A stretch of DNA of 64,000 bases from Stutzerimonas zhaodongensis (GTDB lineage: Bacteria > Pseudomonadota > Gammaproteobacteria > Pseudomonadales > Pseudomonadaceae): positions 62,001 to 126,000 of the forward strand of contig NZ_RFFM01000003.1 of the NCBI RefSeq assembly GCF_003696365.1, written 5' to 3'. Below are positions 29,840 to 39,399 of the stretch, one piece after another (the first letter of the stretch is position 1; every line of letters starts with the position of its first letter). The notes under the pieces are model-generated. The model saw only the letters and a list, made by a program, of their open reading frames with translations. It had not been told where the DNA came from and searched no databases. A program made the position numbers and the translations under genes.

Positions 29840-30853
29840 TCAAGGGTTGCCGTTGCCACCGGATGCGCCGTAAACCTGCCCGGTAACGTAGCTGGCTTCG
29901 GTGGAAGCGAGATATACATATATATGTGCAATCTCCGCCGGCTGGCCGGGCCGGCCCAACGGCGCGTCGCTGCCAAAGCTCTTGAGGTTTTCCATGGTCT
30001 GACCACCACTGACCTGCAGCGGCGTCCAGAACGGGCCCGGGGCCACGGCATTTACTCGAATACCTTTCTCGATCAACTGCTTCGCCAGGCCCTTGCTGAA
30101 ATTGACGATCCCGGCTTTGGTCATGGAGTAGTCGAGCAGGTTCACGGGAGGGTCGTAGCTGACGACCGATGAGGTGTTGATGATCGACGATCCCGGCGGC
30201 ATGAGCGGGACGGCGGCCTTTGTAATCCAGAACATGGCATAGAGATTGGTTTTTACGGTCCAGTCGAACTCTTCGCTGCTGATGTCCAGAATCGATTGAT
30301 GACTCTGCTGCCGTGCGGCGTTATTGACCAGAATGTCGAGACCGCCCAGCGCCTCTGAGGCTTTTTCGACCAGGTTTCGGCAGAACCCTTCGTCACGAAT
30401 GTCGCCAGGTAACGTGACGGCCTTGCGGCCTGCTTGGTGTATCAATTCGACGACCGCCTGCGCATCTGGCTCTTCATCAGGCAGGTAGTTGATCGCAACA
30501 TCCGCGCCTTCACGGGCAAACGCAATCGCTGCAGCCCGGCCAATGCCGGAGTCGCCGCCGGTAATCAGAGCTTTGCGGCCGGCGAGGCGGTTGCTTCCCT
30601 GGTAGCTTTCTTCGCCGTGGTCGGGTTTGGGGTCCATATCGCGGGCAAGCCCCGGCCAGGGCTGTTTCTGCTCTTTGAAGGGTGGTTGCGCATAGCGCTT
30701 GGTAGGGTCGCTTAACGGCGCGGGCGTATTGGCCGGCTGTGCGGTGCCCGAGGATGACTGAGCAAAGGCGGGCATCGCCACGCCTGCCGCCAGTGTCGCC
30801 GCCGCGCCCTGGATCAGTCGGCGGCGGGAAGGAAGGTGATCGTCTGATTGCAT
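29840..30853 (-). CDS. SDR-family oxidoreductase with Tat signal peptide
   Basis: 337 residues. The N-terminus (SRRRLIQGAAATLAAGVAMPAFA) is a twin-arginine signal followed by a linker. The SDR domain (about 90-337) has GGDSGIGRAAA for NAD(P) binding, NNAA, the Ser of NTSSVVSY and the YSMTK catalytic Tyr-Lys pair, close to the E. coli YghA group. Export of an NAD(P) enzyme by Tat implies folding with cofactor in the cytoplasm. GGAG lies 6 nt before the ATG. Substrate unknown. Confidence 0.88.
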   Translation of the reverse strand: MQSDDHLPSRRRLIQGAAATLAAGVAMPAFAQSSSGTAQPANTPAPLSDPTKRYAQPPFKEQKQPWPGLARDMDPKPDHGEESYQGSNRLAGRKALITGGDSGIGRAAAIAFAREGADVAINYLPDEEPDAQAVVELIHQAGRKAVTLPGDIRDEGFCRNLVEKASEALGGLDILVNNAARQQSHQSILDISSEEFDWTVKTNLYAMFWITKAAVPLMPPGSSIINTSSVVSYDPPVNLLDYSMTKAGIVNFSKGLAKQLIEKGIRVNAVAPGPFWTPLQVSGGQTMENLKSFGSDAPLGRPGQPAEIAHIYVYLASTEASYVTGQVYGASGGNGNP

Positions 30854-31213
30854 CGGAATCTCCAGTCAAAGGATGGCAGTCCTATCGCCGGATTGATGGG
30901 TTCCCTCCATACAGAGGAGGGGCCTCTGCAGCCTCTTTCTAGACGATGCGAGATTTTTATCGTTCAGCCTCAGAGATGGGCGGAAGCGCCTCGGCTGCTC
31001 GTGCTGGCCAGGCCAGTCGTGACTGATCGTCGCCACGTCGGAACGCACGCCACTTGGCAAGTTCGAAACTAGGCATTCCCGTACGAGAGCCTTTCTTTTG
31101 ATCATTTACAGCTCATCCGCTGGCCATATGTCCTGCCAATCGTTCGCGACGGATTGGCGAGCCACCCTTGTCCCGAGGGTGCTTGTCGGCCGCCTACAGA
31201 GGGTAGGACGCGA
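30854..31213. other. Intergenic between divergent SDR and TVP38-fusion genes
   Basis: 360 bp. Short open frames on both strands have no recognisable content. Promoters for both flanking genes should be here, but I see no convincing consensus pair. Confidence 0.5.
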
Positions 31214-33400
31214 ATGAAACTGACGCGGATACTTATCATCCTTGGGTTCGTCATCGCAGGGGTCTGCTTTTTCTGGTTCGACCTTGGCGAGTACCTGACG
31301 CTCGAAAATATTCAGTCAAGGAGCGGGGCGCTTCGTGATCAGGTGCAAGCGCATCCCTGGTGGGCAGGTGCGATATTCTTCACCGCATACGTCGCGCTGA
31401 CCGTGCTGTCGTTCCCCGGGACGGTGATCCTTACCCTGCTTGCTGGCGCACTGTTCGGGTTGATGGGCGGCACGCTGCTGGTGTCTTTCGCGAGCAACGT
31501 GGGCGCGCTGATCGCCATGGTGATCAGCCGGTTTCTGTTGCGCGATTGGGTACAGAAGCGGTTCGCCAAACAGATCGCCGGCATCAACCGTGGGCTTGAG
31601 CGGGACGGTTCCTTTTACCTTTTTTCACTGCGGTTGATTCCGTTGGTCCCGTTCGTGCTGCTCAATCCTGCGTTGGGCCTCACCCGCGTGAGTGTCTGGA
31701 CGTTCTGGTGGACGACCCAGGCGGGCATGTTGCCGGGCAACGCCATCTACGTGAATGCAGGCCGTCAGTTGGCGCGCCTGCAGTCGGTCTCGGACATCCT
31801 TTCGCCAAGCATGATCGGGACGCTGATATTGCTGGCGGTATTCCCACTGGCTGCGACGAGATTGTTGACTCACTACAAAGGGCGCAAGGCGTTCCGCGGC
31901 TGGCAAAAACCAAAGCATTTCGAACACAACCTGGTGGTCGTCGGGGCGGGGAGTGGGGGGCTTGCCGCTGCCCGTGTTGCTGCATCGATGAAAGCGCGGG
32001 TCGCCCTTGTCGAGCCAGGCCGGCTAGGCGGCGCGGCCTTGAACAGTGGCAGCGTACCGGCTCGGGCTCTCATGCAAGCCGCGAACAGCGCTTATTCGTT
32101 GCGTCAGCACGGCAATATGGCTGACGTTACTCGGGACGACGATTTCGCCCGTGTCATGCATCAGGTTCGCCTTACCCTCAGTGATGCGCAGGACCGCGTT
32201 ACCGCTGATGGCTATCGAGCGATGGGTGTTGAGGTGATTACGGGCGAGGCGCAATTGATATCGCCCTGGTCGGTGCAGGTGGGTGATCGCAACATCAGCT
32301 CGAGGTCAATAATTCTTGCGACCGGCAGTAAACCCTACATACCTGATATTCCCGGCCTGGATCAGGTCGAGCCGCTGACCTCAGAAAATATCTGGGACTT
32401 GGAAGCGCGCCCGGACCGTTTGCTGGTACTAGGCGGCGACCGAAACGCCTGCGAGCTCGCTCAGGCCCTACAACGAGTGGGCTGCAAGGTCACGATGTTG
32501 AGCGAAGATCAACACCTGCTCCAGGATCTCGAGCCCGAAGCGCGCCAGGCGGTGTGCGATGCGTTGCGTGCCGACGGTGTCGAGCTTCTGTTGGACCACG
32601 TTGCGCAGCAGTTCGAGAGGACGGACGCGGCATATCAGTTGACGTGCATGACGGATGACCAACAAAGCCTGACGATTGCCTTCGACCGAGTACTGATTGC
32701 CATGGGCAGGTGCGTTCAGGCCAATAATCTGGGACTGGACAAGTTGCAGCTGAGTGTCCGCGACGACGGCACCATTGAGGTTGATGAGTACCTCGCGACC
32801 CGTTATCCCAATATCTATGCGGTGGGCGGCGTAACGGGACCCGATACGTCTATCCACGAAGCTGCGCATCACGCCCGATTTGCCGCGCTAAATGCGCTTT
32901 TCTCAGGCCTGCGGCGCGTCGTTGTCAGCGATCGAGTTGTGCCCGTAGCGGCGTTTACATCGCCGGAAGTTGCGATGGTCGGCGTCACGGAGGCACAGGC
33001 TAAGGCTGCCCAGACTGAATACGAGGTCACGCTGGTACATCTTGAGGATCTGGCTCTGGCTCAGCTGAACGCTGGTAACAGGGGTTTCGTAAAGGTTCTC
33101 ACCGAGCGCGGGCGTGATCGAATCATCGGCGTCACCTTCGTGGGCGATGGCGCCAGCGAAGCGCTGGGAGTGTTCGTGGTCGCCATGAAGCACAAACTTG
33201 GCTTGAAAAAGCTGCACCGTGCCGTGCATTTGAATCCCAGCCTGGCTGAGGCCAGCGTTGCGGTTGCAGAAGCCTGGCAACGGGCGCACAGCGCAAAACG
33301 ACCGTTAATTTGGGCAGAGCGCTTGCAACGTTGGCGTCGAGGCCGAGAACCGGATCAAGCGCAGACCGAAGACGGGTCAGAAGCAAAGTCATCCGCGTAA
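31214..33400 (+). CDS. TVP38/DedA-like membrane domain fused to FAD/NAD-linked oxidoreductase lacking redox cysteines
   Basis: 728 residues from ATG 31214 (AGGA just upstream; a 20-codon extension is unsupported). Residues 1-225 are a TVP38-type membrane domain (FPGTVILTLLAGALFGLMGG, then LRLIPLVPFVLLN). From about 238 follows a pyridine nucleotide-disulphide reductase: VVVGAGSGGLAAA, ATGSKPYIPDIPG, a second dinucleotide site, and the dimerisation domain with VHLNPSLAEA. The usual GG(T)C..N.GC.P motif reads GGAALNSGSVP, so both redox cysteines are gone (A275, S280). It may therefore bind FAD and NAD(P)H but cannot run the classic disulphide cycle (inference). Confidence 0.9.
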   Translation: MKLTRILIILGFVIAGVCFFWFDLGEYLTLENIQSRSGALRDQVQAHPWWAGAIFFTAYVALTVLSFPGTVILTLLAGALFGLMGGTLLVSFASNVGALIAMVISRFLLRDWVQKRFAKQIAGINRGLERDGSFYLFSLRLIPLVPFVLLNPALGLTRVSVWTFWWTTQAGMLPGNAIYVNAGRQLARLQSVSDILSPSMIGTLILLAVFPLAATRLLTHYKGRKAFRGWQKPKHFEHNLVVVGAGSGGLAAARVAASMKARVALVEPGRLGGAALNSGSVPARALMQAANSAYSLRQHGNMADVTRDDDFARVMHQVRLTLSDAQDRVTADGYRAMGVEVITGEAQLISPWSVQVGDRNISSRSIILATGSKPYIPDIPGLDQVEPLTSENIWDLEARPDRLLVLGGDRNACELAQALQRVGCKVTMLSEDQHLLQDLEPEARQAVCDALRADGVELLLDHVAQQFERTDAAYQLTCMTDDQQSLTIAFDRVLIAMGRCVQANNLGLDKLQLSVRDDGTIEVDEYLATRYPNIYAVGGVTGPDTSIHEAAHHARFAALNALFSGLRRVVVSDRVVPVAAFTSPEVAMVGVTEAQAKAAQTEYEVTLVHLEDLALAQLNAGNRGFVKVLTERGRDRIIGVTFVGDGASEALGVFVVAMKHKLGLKKLHRAVHLNPSLAEASVAVAEAWQRAHSAKRPLIWAERLQRWRRGREPDQAQTEDGSEAKSSA

Positions 33401-33703
33401 GCAGAAGCTAACGTTTTTATGCAGCTACGCAGCAGTCGTGTTGCAACGGATGTCGCCGACATTGTGGGAATGTCACCGATAGCCGCTGAAGGTCTTGATG
33501 GCCGACGGCGGCATCGGAAGCTAAATGGTGGTCGAAATGTTCAGCGCAATGATCCAAGGCTCATAACACTTAACTTCGCATAATCTATATTATGTTAAAT
33601 AACGTATTGGGTTTTTACACGTGCTTAGGCTTTCGTCGACGTTTTCGGTAATTCCCTTCCAGCACCGCGGGTTCGATCAGAACACCGCGGCCCTTTCCGT
33701 TGA
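33401..33703. other. Intergenic, AT-rich patch with inverted repeat
   Basis: 303 bp between the convergent fusion gene and ltaE. It includes an AT-rich stretch with the perfect inverted repeat CATAAT-N4-ATTATG at 33579-33594 and TTAAC/GTTAA further out. No gene is seen; this could be a binding site or part of a terminator. Confidence 0.4.
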
Positions 33704-34750
33704 TTACTGGTTCTGCAATACAACCGCACGAATATCTTTCGCCAATTGGCGTACGCGTTCTTCGCTGGTATCCCAAGAACACATAAAACGCGCGCCGCCT
33801 ACGCCGATGAATGTGTAGAACATCCAGCCTCGACTTCTGAGCGCTTCTAATGCCAATGGCGGAATGCTGACGAACACGCCGTTCGCCTCGACGGGAAACA
33901 TCAGCTCAACGTCAGGAACGTCGCTGACCAGTTCAGCCAGCAAACGGGCACATTGATTGGCGTGCTCGGCATACTTCATCCAGGCGCCGTTTTCCAGCAA
34001 ACCCACCCAGGGCGCGGACAGGAATCGCATCTTGGATGCCAGTTGCCCGGCCTGCTTGCAGCGATATTCGAAGTCTTCCGCCAGCGCTCGATTGAAAAAC
34101 AGGATCGCTTCACCCACGGCCATCCCATTTTTGGTGCCACCGAAACACAGGACATCCACACCTGCTTTCCAGCTCAGCTCTGCCGGTGAGAGGCTCAGAT
34201 GTGCGCAAGCGTTGGCGAAACGGGCACCGTCCATGTGCAGATGCAGGCCCAATTCCTTGCAGGTATCGCTGATGGCGCGCAGTTCGTCTGGTCGGTAGAC
34301 GGTGCCTATCTCGGTCGCTTGAGTGATGCTGACCACTTGCGGCTTTGGGTAATGGATATCCTTGCGCTTGAGTGCGATTTCACGAATTGCAGCAGGCGTC
34401 AGCTTGCCCTGTTCGGTCCGTGCGACCAGCAATTTCGAGCCGTTGGAAAAGAATTCTGGCGCGCCACATTCATCCGTCTCGATGTGCGCAATGTCACCGC
34501 ATATGACGCTGTGGTAGCTCTGACACAAGGCCGACAACGCCAGTGAATTTGCCGCCGTGCCATTGAAAGCGAAGAACACTTCGCAATCAGTTTCGAACAG
34601 CTGTCGAAAATGATCTGCCGCGCGCGCCGTCCATTGATCGTCGCCATAAGCACGGTCATGCCCTTGGTTGGCACGCGCCATGGCGTCCCAGGCTTCAGGG
34701 CAGATACCTGAATAGTTGTCGCTGGCAAACTGCTGATTGGCGGTTGTCAT
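33704..34750 (-). CDS. ltaE: Low-specificity L-threonine aldolase
   Basis: 348 residues of the fold-type I PLP family. FNGTAANSLAL binds the phosphate, LHMDGARFANA carries D174 and CFGGTKNGM the Schiff-base lysine K207. The enzyme cleaves L-threonine and L-allo-threonine to glycine and acetaldehyde. It stands alone; the DUF202 pair upstream is on the same strand but separated. Confidence 0.93.
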   Translation of the reverse strand: MTTANQQFASDNYSGICPEAWDAMARANQGHDRAYGDDQWTARAADHFRQLFETDCEVFFAFNGTAANSLALSALCQSYHSVICGDIAHIETDECGAPEFFSNGSKLLVARTEQGKLTPAAIREIALKRKDIHYPKPQVVSITQATEIGTVYRPDELRAISDTCKELGLHLHMDGARFANACAHLSLSPAELSWKAGVDVLCFGGTKNGMAVGEAILFFNRALAEDFEYRCKQAGQLASKMRFLSAPWVGLLENGAWMKYAEHANQCARLLAELVSDVPDVELMFPVEANGVFVSIPPLALEALRSRGWMFYTFIGVGGARFMCSWDTSEERVRQLAKDIRAVVLQNQ

Positions 34751-34774
34751 CTAAGCCTCTTGTGGGTTGCTGCC

Positions 34775-35149
34775 TTAATCAGTGATCGGCAAGAAAATTA
34801 CGGTGTAGAGCCCAAGCGCCCCCAATACCACGACCGAGGCACCGAGCCAGAATATGGAAGTGGCGTCAGCCTGTATGCGGCCACTCTTCACTCCGCTGGC
34901 GCTGCGCATATAGCGGCGCCGTTGGGTCGTCCAGATACCGAGCGCTGTGATCAGCGCGAGCGCCACGAGCGCGCCAACAATAGCCCCGTGATATGGCATC
35001 CACCGCAGAAAAAGCGCGCTGACCGTGAGCATTGTAAGCAGCGTTCGACCCCAGGCCAGCGAAGTGCGTTCCGGCTGCAAGCCAGGGTCTTCGTGCAACG
35101 GTGGTGGCGGCGGCTTGGGCTGCAGACGGCGGCGAAACGAAATGTGCAT
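34775..35149 (-). CDS. DUF202 membrane protein (YidG-like)
   Basis: 124 residues from ATG 35149, which lies 2 nt after the stop of the upstream DUF202 gene; the longer frame would run into that gene. The motif PERTSLAWGRTLLTMLTVSALFLRW and two further hydrophobic segments match DUF202. A Pro-rich stretch precedes the first membrane segment. It pairs with the next gene as yidH-yidG do in E. coli. Function unknown. Confidence 0.8.
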   Translation of the reverse strand: MHISFRRRLQPKPPPPPLHEDPGLQPERTSLAWGRTLLTMLTVSALFLRWMPYHGAIVGALVALALITALGIWTTQRRRYMRSASGVKSGRIQADATSIFWLGASVVVLGALGLYTVIFLPITD

Positions 35150-35151
35150 GA

Positions 35152-35520
35152 TCAGCCGCCAAGTGCGATGTAACTGATCAATACCAAGGTAACCAGCGTC
35201 CCGCCAATCGACAGGATCGGGACCAGCATCGGAAATGGTAACGGGCCACTGTGGCGCATCGCGCGTTCGATGCTCAACCAGCGTATGCAAGCTGATGAAC
35301 TGATGAAGATGGCCAGCAAAAGCAGCGATATCGATAGGATCTTACGGATTTCCAGCGTAAAAACTTCGCCAGCGAATGCTTCAACTGCGACGCCGCCGGC
35401 CAACAGTGCCAATGATGTACGGATCCAGGCAAGAAAGGTGCGTTCGTTGGCCAGGGTGAACCGCGGATCCGGTTCATTTCCCCCACTCAGCAACCGATGA
35501 CTCCAGCGACTTCGTTCCAT
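35152..35520 (-). CDS. DUF202 membrane protein (YidH-like)
   Basis: 122 residues. LANERTFLAWIRTSLALLAGGVAVE is the classical DUF202 signature, followed by two more membrane segments. It is immediately upstream of the second DUF202 gene and translationally linked to it. No function is established for the family. Confidence 0.85.
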   Translation of the reverse strand: MERSRWSHRLLSGGNEPDPRFTLANERTFLAWIRTSLALLAGGVAVEAFAGEVFTLEIRKILSISLLLLAIFISSSACIRWLSIERAMRHSGPLPFPMLVPILSIGGTLVTLVLISYIALGG

Positions 35521-35697
35521 TGGGCGATGTGTCTCCGATCAGATGGGGCGTGTTTTATAGCTCATTCAAACAGAAACGCAGCGCTCGTGCAGGTTCCATT
35601 GCGACCGTCTCCTGGTCAGTCCAGCGCATTGCGCGCTAAGCCGTTACCGAGACCAGCATGTTAATGTTCGGCCTTTCAAGCCCCTAGGAAGAGAATC

Positions 35698-36183
35698 ATG
35701 TTGCTTCGCCTGATAGCCGCTGTCGTGCTCGGCACGGCCACCCTGACCGCAACCGCCGAGGATCACGCTCACCATGCGGTGGATGACAAACCGGCGATCA
35801 CGCAGGTCTGGTCACGTGCGATGCCGCCAACCGCTCCAACCGGCGCTGTCTACTTCCGGGTAAACAACCCAGGCGAAGCAACGGACAAACTCATAGGTGT
35901 GCAGACGCCCCGGGCCGAAAAGGCCGAATTGCATACTCATGTGCACAAGGGCGAAGTCATGAGCATGCAGCGGATCGAATCGGTCGAACTTGCCGCAGGT
36001 GGCGAGGTGGAGTTCAAGCCAGGCGGTAACCACGTAATGCTGTTCAAACTCAAGGAACCGCTCGTGGCTGGCGAACACTTTCCCCTGACATTGATTTTCG
36101 AGAAAGCCGGCGAAGTAACCGTGGATGTCAGCATTCACGATCAGGCGCCCCAGGCGACCGACAGCGGCCATCATCATCACTGA
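35698..36183 (+). CDS. Periplasmic copper chaperone PCuAC
   Basis: 161 residues. A signal peptide ends near residue 20 (...TATA|EDHAHH). The PCuAC copper site is visible: HTHVHKGEVMSM and, about 20 residues later, GNHVMLF. The mature protein starts with EDHAHH and ends in HHHH, giving extra metal ligands at both ends. The family delivers Cu(I) to the CuA/CuB sites of cytochrome oxidase. No senC or oxidase gene is adjacent. Confidence 0.9.
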   Translation: MLLRLIAAVVLGTATLTATAEDHAHHAVDDKPAITQVWSRAMPPTAPTGAVYFRVNNPGEATDKLIGVQTPRAEKAELHTHVHKGEVMSMQRIESVELAAGGEVEFKPGGNHVMLFKLKEPLVAGEHFPLTLIFEKAGEVTVDVSIHDQAPQATDSGHHHH

Positions 36184-36291
36184 TCGCTTTGCCCTGGCCG
36201 GGCGGAAGAGCGGCTGCGTCTTCCGTCCCGCTCCCCTGCCCTTGCCCCACCTACGCCTCCGTGCCCGGCTCGACCACCAGCTGCTGCGAGA

Positions 36292-37650
36292 TCAAAGTCC
36301 CGTAGGTGTGCGCATTGTGACGAACTCTTCGGCAGCTGTTGGGTGAATCCCTAGCGTGTCGTCGAATATTCGCTTGGTTGCGCCTGCTTTCAAGGCGACC
36401 GCCAAACCTTGGATGATCTCTCCGGCATCCGGACCGGCCATGTGGCAGCCCAGCACCTTGTCCGTCTCGGCATCGACCACCAACTTCATCAGGCTGCGCT
36501 CCAGGCTGTTGGTCATGGTCAACTTCATCGGCCGGAAGCGGCTCTCGAACAGCACTACCTTGTGCCCCTGCGCTCGGGCTTCTTCCTCGGTCAACCCGAC
36601 GGTGGCCATGTTGGGCAGGCTGAATACGGCAGTGGCAATCGTGTTGTAGTCGACTGGCCGATATTCGTCAGGCTTGAATAGCTGACGGGCTACGGCCATC
36701 CCTTCGGCAAGCGCCACGGGCGTCAGCTGGATTCGACCTATCACGTCACCTATGGCCAGAATCGACGGAGTTGTCGTGCGGAACTGTTCATCCACCGCAA
36801 CAAAGCCACGCTCGTCCAGAGTCACGTCCAGATTCTCCAGGCCTAGGCCGTCAAGCATCGGCCGGCGGCCTGTTGCATACAGAATGCAGTCGGCTTCCAG
36901 CGTACGCCCATCTTTCAACGTCGCCAGCAGCGTACCGTCCGCGCGCTTATCGATGCTGGCGATATCAGCGTTGAACTGCAGGTCGACATCCTTCTTGATC
37001 AGCTCATCTTTCAAGTGATCGCGCAACGAACCATCGAAACCACGCAGGAACAGATCGCCTCGGTACAGCAACTTGGTTTCTGCGCCGCATCCGTGGAAGA
37101 TCGAGGCAAACTCGACAGCGATGTAGCCACCACCGACCACCAGCACCCTGCGTGGGAGCTCTTCCAGATAGAAGGCTTCATTGGAGGTAATGGCATGCTC
37201 GCGGCCTGGGATGTCCGGCACGAACGGCCAGCCGCCGGTGGCAATCAGGATGTGTTCGGCGGTGTAATGCTGGCCTTCGACTTCAACCGTGTGCGCGTCG
37301 ACTAGCCGAGCATGGGCTTGCAGCAAGGTGACGCCGCTGTCAGTCAGGAGGTTCTTGTAGATGCCATTGAGTCGCTGAATCTCGCGGTCTTTGCCGGCTA
37401 TCAAGGCTTTCCAGTCGAAGGTCGCGCCATCGATTGTCCAGCCGTAGCCCTGCGCCTGATCGATGTCTTCGGAATAATGCGCCCCGTACACCAATAGCTT
37501 CTTAGGTACGCAGCCAACATTCACGCAGGTGCCACCCAGATAACGGCTTTCGGCCACTGCGACACGCGCGCCGAAACCAACTGCGAAACGAGCGGCACGG
37601 ACGCCACCGGAACCTGCGCCGATGACGAATAAATCGAAGTCGTAAGCCAT
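36292..37650 (-). CDS. gor: Glutathione reductase
   Basis: 452 residues from ATG 37650, matching E. coli Gor length; the frame extends 19 codons upstream without support. [16 protein letters not shown] binds [18 protein letters not shown] is the redox disulphide, [13 protein letters not shown] binds NADPH and the C-terminal [12 protein letters not shown] carries the His-Glu pair. It keeps glutathione reduced using NADPH. Divergent from the VOC gene with a 71-bp gap. Confidence 0.96.
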   Translation of the reverse strand: MAYDFDLFVIGAGSGGVRAARFAVGFGARVAVAESRYLGGTCVNVGCVPKKLLVYGAHYSEDIDQAQGYGWTIDGATFDWKALIAGKDREIQRLNGIYKNLLTDSGVTLLQAHARLVDAHTVEVEGQHYTAEHILIATGGWPFVPDIPGREHAITSNEAFYLEELPRRVLVVGGGYIAVEFASIFHGCGAETKLLYRGDLFLRGFDGSLRDHLKDELIKKDVDLQFNADIASIDKRADGTLLATLKDGRTLEADCILYATGRRPMLDGLGLENLDVTLDERGFVAVDEQFRTTTPSILAIGDVIGRIQLTPVALAEGMAVARQLFKPDEYRPVDYNTIATAVFSLPNMATVGLTEEEARAQGHKVVLFESRFRPMKLTMTNSLERSLMKLVVDAETDKVLGCHMAGPDAGEIIQGLAVALKAGATKRIFDDTLGIHPTAAEEFVTMRTPTGL

Positions 37651-37721
37651 GAACTGTTGTCTCCCTTGTAGAGCGGACAGCATAACCCAGGCGTTTGACC
37701 TGATCACCGAAGGAGTGCCAC

Positions 37722-38144
37722 ATGCGCCCTACCCTTACTCATCTTGCCCTGCACGTGCCGGATCTGGACGCCTGCATCGCCTTCTATCAGCGATTTTGTG
37801 GCATGCATGTTTTCCATGAGCGGGCCGGCAAGGGCTCGCGAATCGTCTGGATGGCCGAACCCGGTAAGGAGCGGGAGTTCATCTTCGTGATCATGCCTGG
37901 TGGGCAGGACCGAGCGCTGGCTGACAATGATTACAGTCACTTCGGCTTTGCCATGGCCAGCCGAGGTGAGGTCGATACCGTCGCAGAGTTGGCGCGCGAA
38001 GCAGGCTGCCTGATCTGGGAGCCGCGTGATGAGCCCTACCCTGTCGGCTATTACTGCGGCGTGCGTGACCCGGCGGGGAACTACGTCGAATTCAGCTATG
38101 GGCAACCGCTTGGCCCCGGCGCCGATGAATTGCCAGCCCCCTGA
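37722..38144 (+). CDS. VOC (glyoxalase/dioxygenase superfamily) protein
   Basis: 140 residues with two beta-alpha-beta-beta-beta units: [24 protein letters not shown] at the N-terminus and DYSHFGFAM...[14 protein letters not shown] at the C-terminus. It resembles glyoxalase I-like proteins, and its position beside gor would suit glutathione-dependent methylglyoxal removal, but the fold is shared by many enzymes and the substrate is not readable. Confidence 0.85.
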   Translation: MRPTLTHLALHVPDLDACIAFYQRFCGMHVFHERAGKGSRIVWMAEPGKEREFIFVIMPGGQDRALADNDYSHFGFAMASRGEVDTVAELAREAGCLIWEPRDEPYPVGYYCGVRDPAGNYVEFSYGQPLGPGADELPAP

Positions 38145-38150
38145 ACGGAC

Positions 38151-38172
38151 GAAGCCACCCGGAGGTGGCTTC
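38151..38172. terminator. Hairpin between convergent VOC and galU genes
   Basis: Perfect 9-nt arms GAAGCCACC/GGTGGCTTC with a 4-nt loop just after the VOC stop. The following U-run is absent on the plus strand, so efficiency is uncertain. Confidence 0.6.
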
Positions 38173-38191
38173 GTACATAACGCGCTGTCGC

Positions 38192-39031
38192 TTAGAACGC
38201 TTTACCGGTCAGGTAGAAGTTCTCGTAGCAGAAGTTTGTAGCACCGATGTAGCCTTCGGCAGAGCCGCAGTCGAAACGCTGGCCCTTGAACTTATATGCC
38301 AGTACGCAACCATCCTGAGCCTGACGCATCAGCGCGTCGGTGATCTGGATTTCGCCGCCTTTACCAGGCTCGGTTTGCTCGATCAGATCGAAAATGTCCG
38401 GTGTCAGGATATAGCGACCAATGATCGCAAGGTTGGATGGTGCATCTTCAGGCTTCGGCTTCTCGACCATGTGGCTGACGCGGAAGATGTCGTCGCGGAT
38501 CATCTCGCCAGCAATAACGCCGTACTTGCTGGTTTCTTCTGGCGGCACTTCCTGAATCGCAACGATCGAGCAGCGGAACTGGTTGTATAGCTTGACCATC
38601 TGCGCCAGTACAGGGTCGCCGTCCAGGTTGATGCAAAGGTCGTCGGCCAGAACGACTGCGAACGGCTCGTCACCGATCAGCGGGCGGCCGCTGAGAATGG
38701 CGTGGCCCAGGCCCTTCATTTCGACCTGACGGGTGTAGGAGAAGCTGCACTGATCGATCAGTTTGCGGATACCGACCAGGTACTTTTCCTTGTCGGTATT
38801 ACGGATCTGGTGCTCGAGCTCGTAGCTGATATCGAAGTGATCTTCCAGGGACCGCTTGCCTCGCCCGGTAACGATAGCGATCTGGCTGAGCCCTGCCGCT
38901 AGCGCCTCTTCAACCCCGTACTGAATCAGGGGCTTGTTCACTACCGGCAACATTTCCTTAGGCATTGCCTTGGTTGCAGGGAGGAATCGCGTGCCATATC
39001 CGGCCGCAGGAAAAAGGCATTTTTTGATCAT
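38192..39031 (-). CDS. galU: UTP-glucose-1-phosphate uridylyltransferase
   Basis: 279 residues from ATG 39031 with AGGA upstream. FPAAGYGTRFLPATKAMPKEMLPV is the nucleotidyltransferase signature; FAVVLADDL and EKPKPEDAPSN are also typical. It makes UDP-glucose for cell-envelope sugars and possibly for glucan synthesis by GlgA in this organism. The frame extends 12 codons upstream without a ribosome site. Confidence 0.96.
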   Translation of the reverse strand: MIKKCLFPAAGYGTRFLPATKAMPKEMLPVVNKPLIQYGVEEALAAGLSQIAIVTGRGKRSLEDHFDISYELEHQIRNTDKEKYLVGIRKLIDQCSFSYTRQVEMKGLGHAILSGRPLIGDEPFAVVLADDLCINLDGDPVLAQMVKLYNQFRCSIVAIQEVPPEETSKYGVIAGEMIRDDIFRVSHMVEKPKPEDAPSNLAIIGRYILTPDIFDLIEQTEPGKGGEIQITDALMRQAQDGCVLAYKFKGQRFDCGSAEGYIGATNFCYENFYLTGKAF

Positions 39032-39165
39032 GTGAGTCCTTGAAGAGGAAGGTTCCAGTTGATGCACTGCGTCCAGATCGGTCAGCAGTCATACCCTGCA
39101 TGTCCCGCCGACAGCGGCTGACTAGAGGCTACGACCACCGAAACGATGCGGGGTTCTACGATTAC

Positions 39166-39179
39166 TTGAGTGAATTCAA
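39166..39179. promoter_or_regulatory. FNR/Anr-like box
   Basis: TTGAGTGAATTCAA matches the TTGAT-N4-ATCAA consensus at 8 of 10 positions with both TTGA/TCAA cores intact. It lies 135 bp upstream of galU and far (about 530 bp) from hemN. HemN, an oxygen-independent enzyme, is commonly under Anr control in pseudomonads. Confidence 0.35.
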
Positions 39180-39385
39180 TCAGTCCGGTGTTCCGATGAG
39201 AGGTGGTTGACTTGCGTCTAGCCTGATGCGAACTGAGCAGCTTGCCAAGTAGCCCGAAGAAAAAGAGCTCGAACAGGCGTGGCGTGCTCTAAAAGCAAAA
39301 AGGCGGTTGTTCTGGATTGAAGTTCTGTTGAGTCCATCAATGACGTCACTGCCCACGAGACGAACCGTAGCGCCGACTGTTTTCA

Positions 39386-39399
39386 TTGACACAGATCAG
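39386..39399. promoter_or_regulatory. Second FNR/Anr-like box upstream of hemN
   Basis: TTGACACAGATCAG keeps 8 of 10 positions of TTGAT-N4-ATCAA, about 310 bp upstream of hemN. Weak on its own. Confidence 0.3.
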
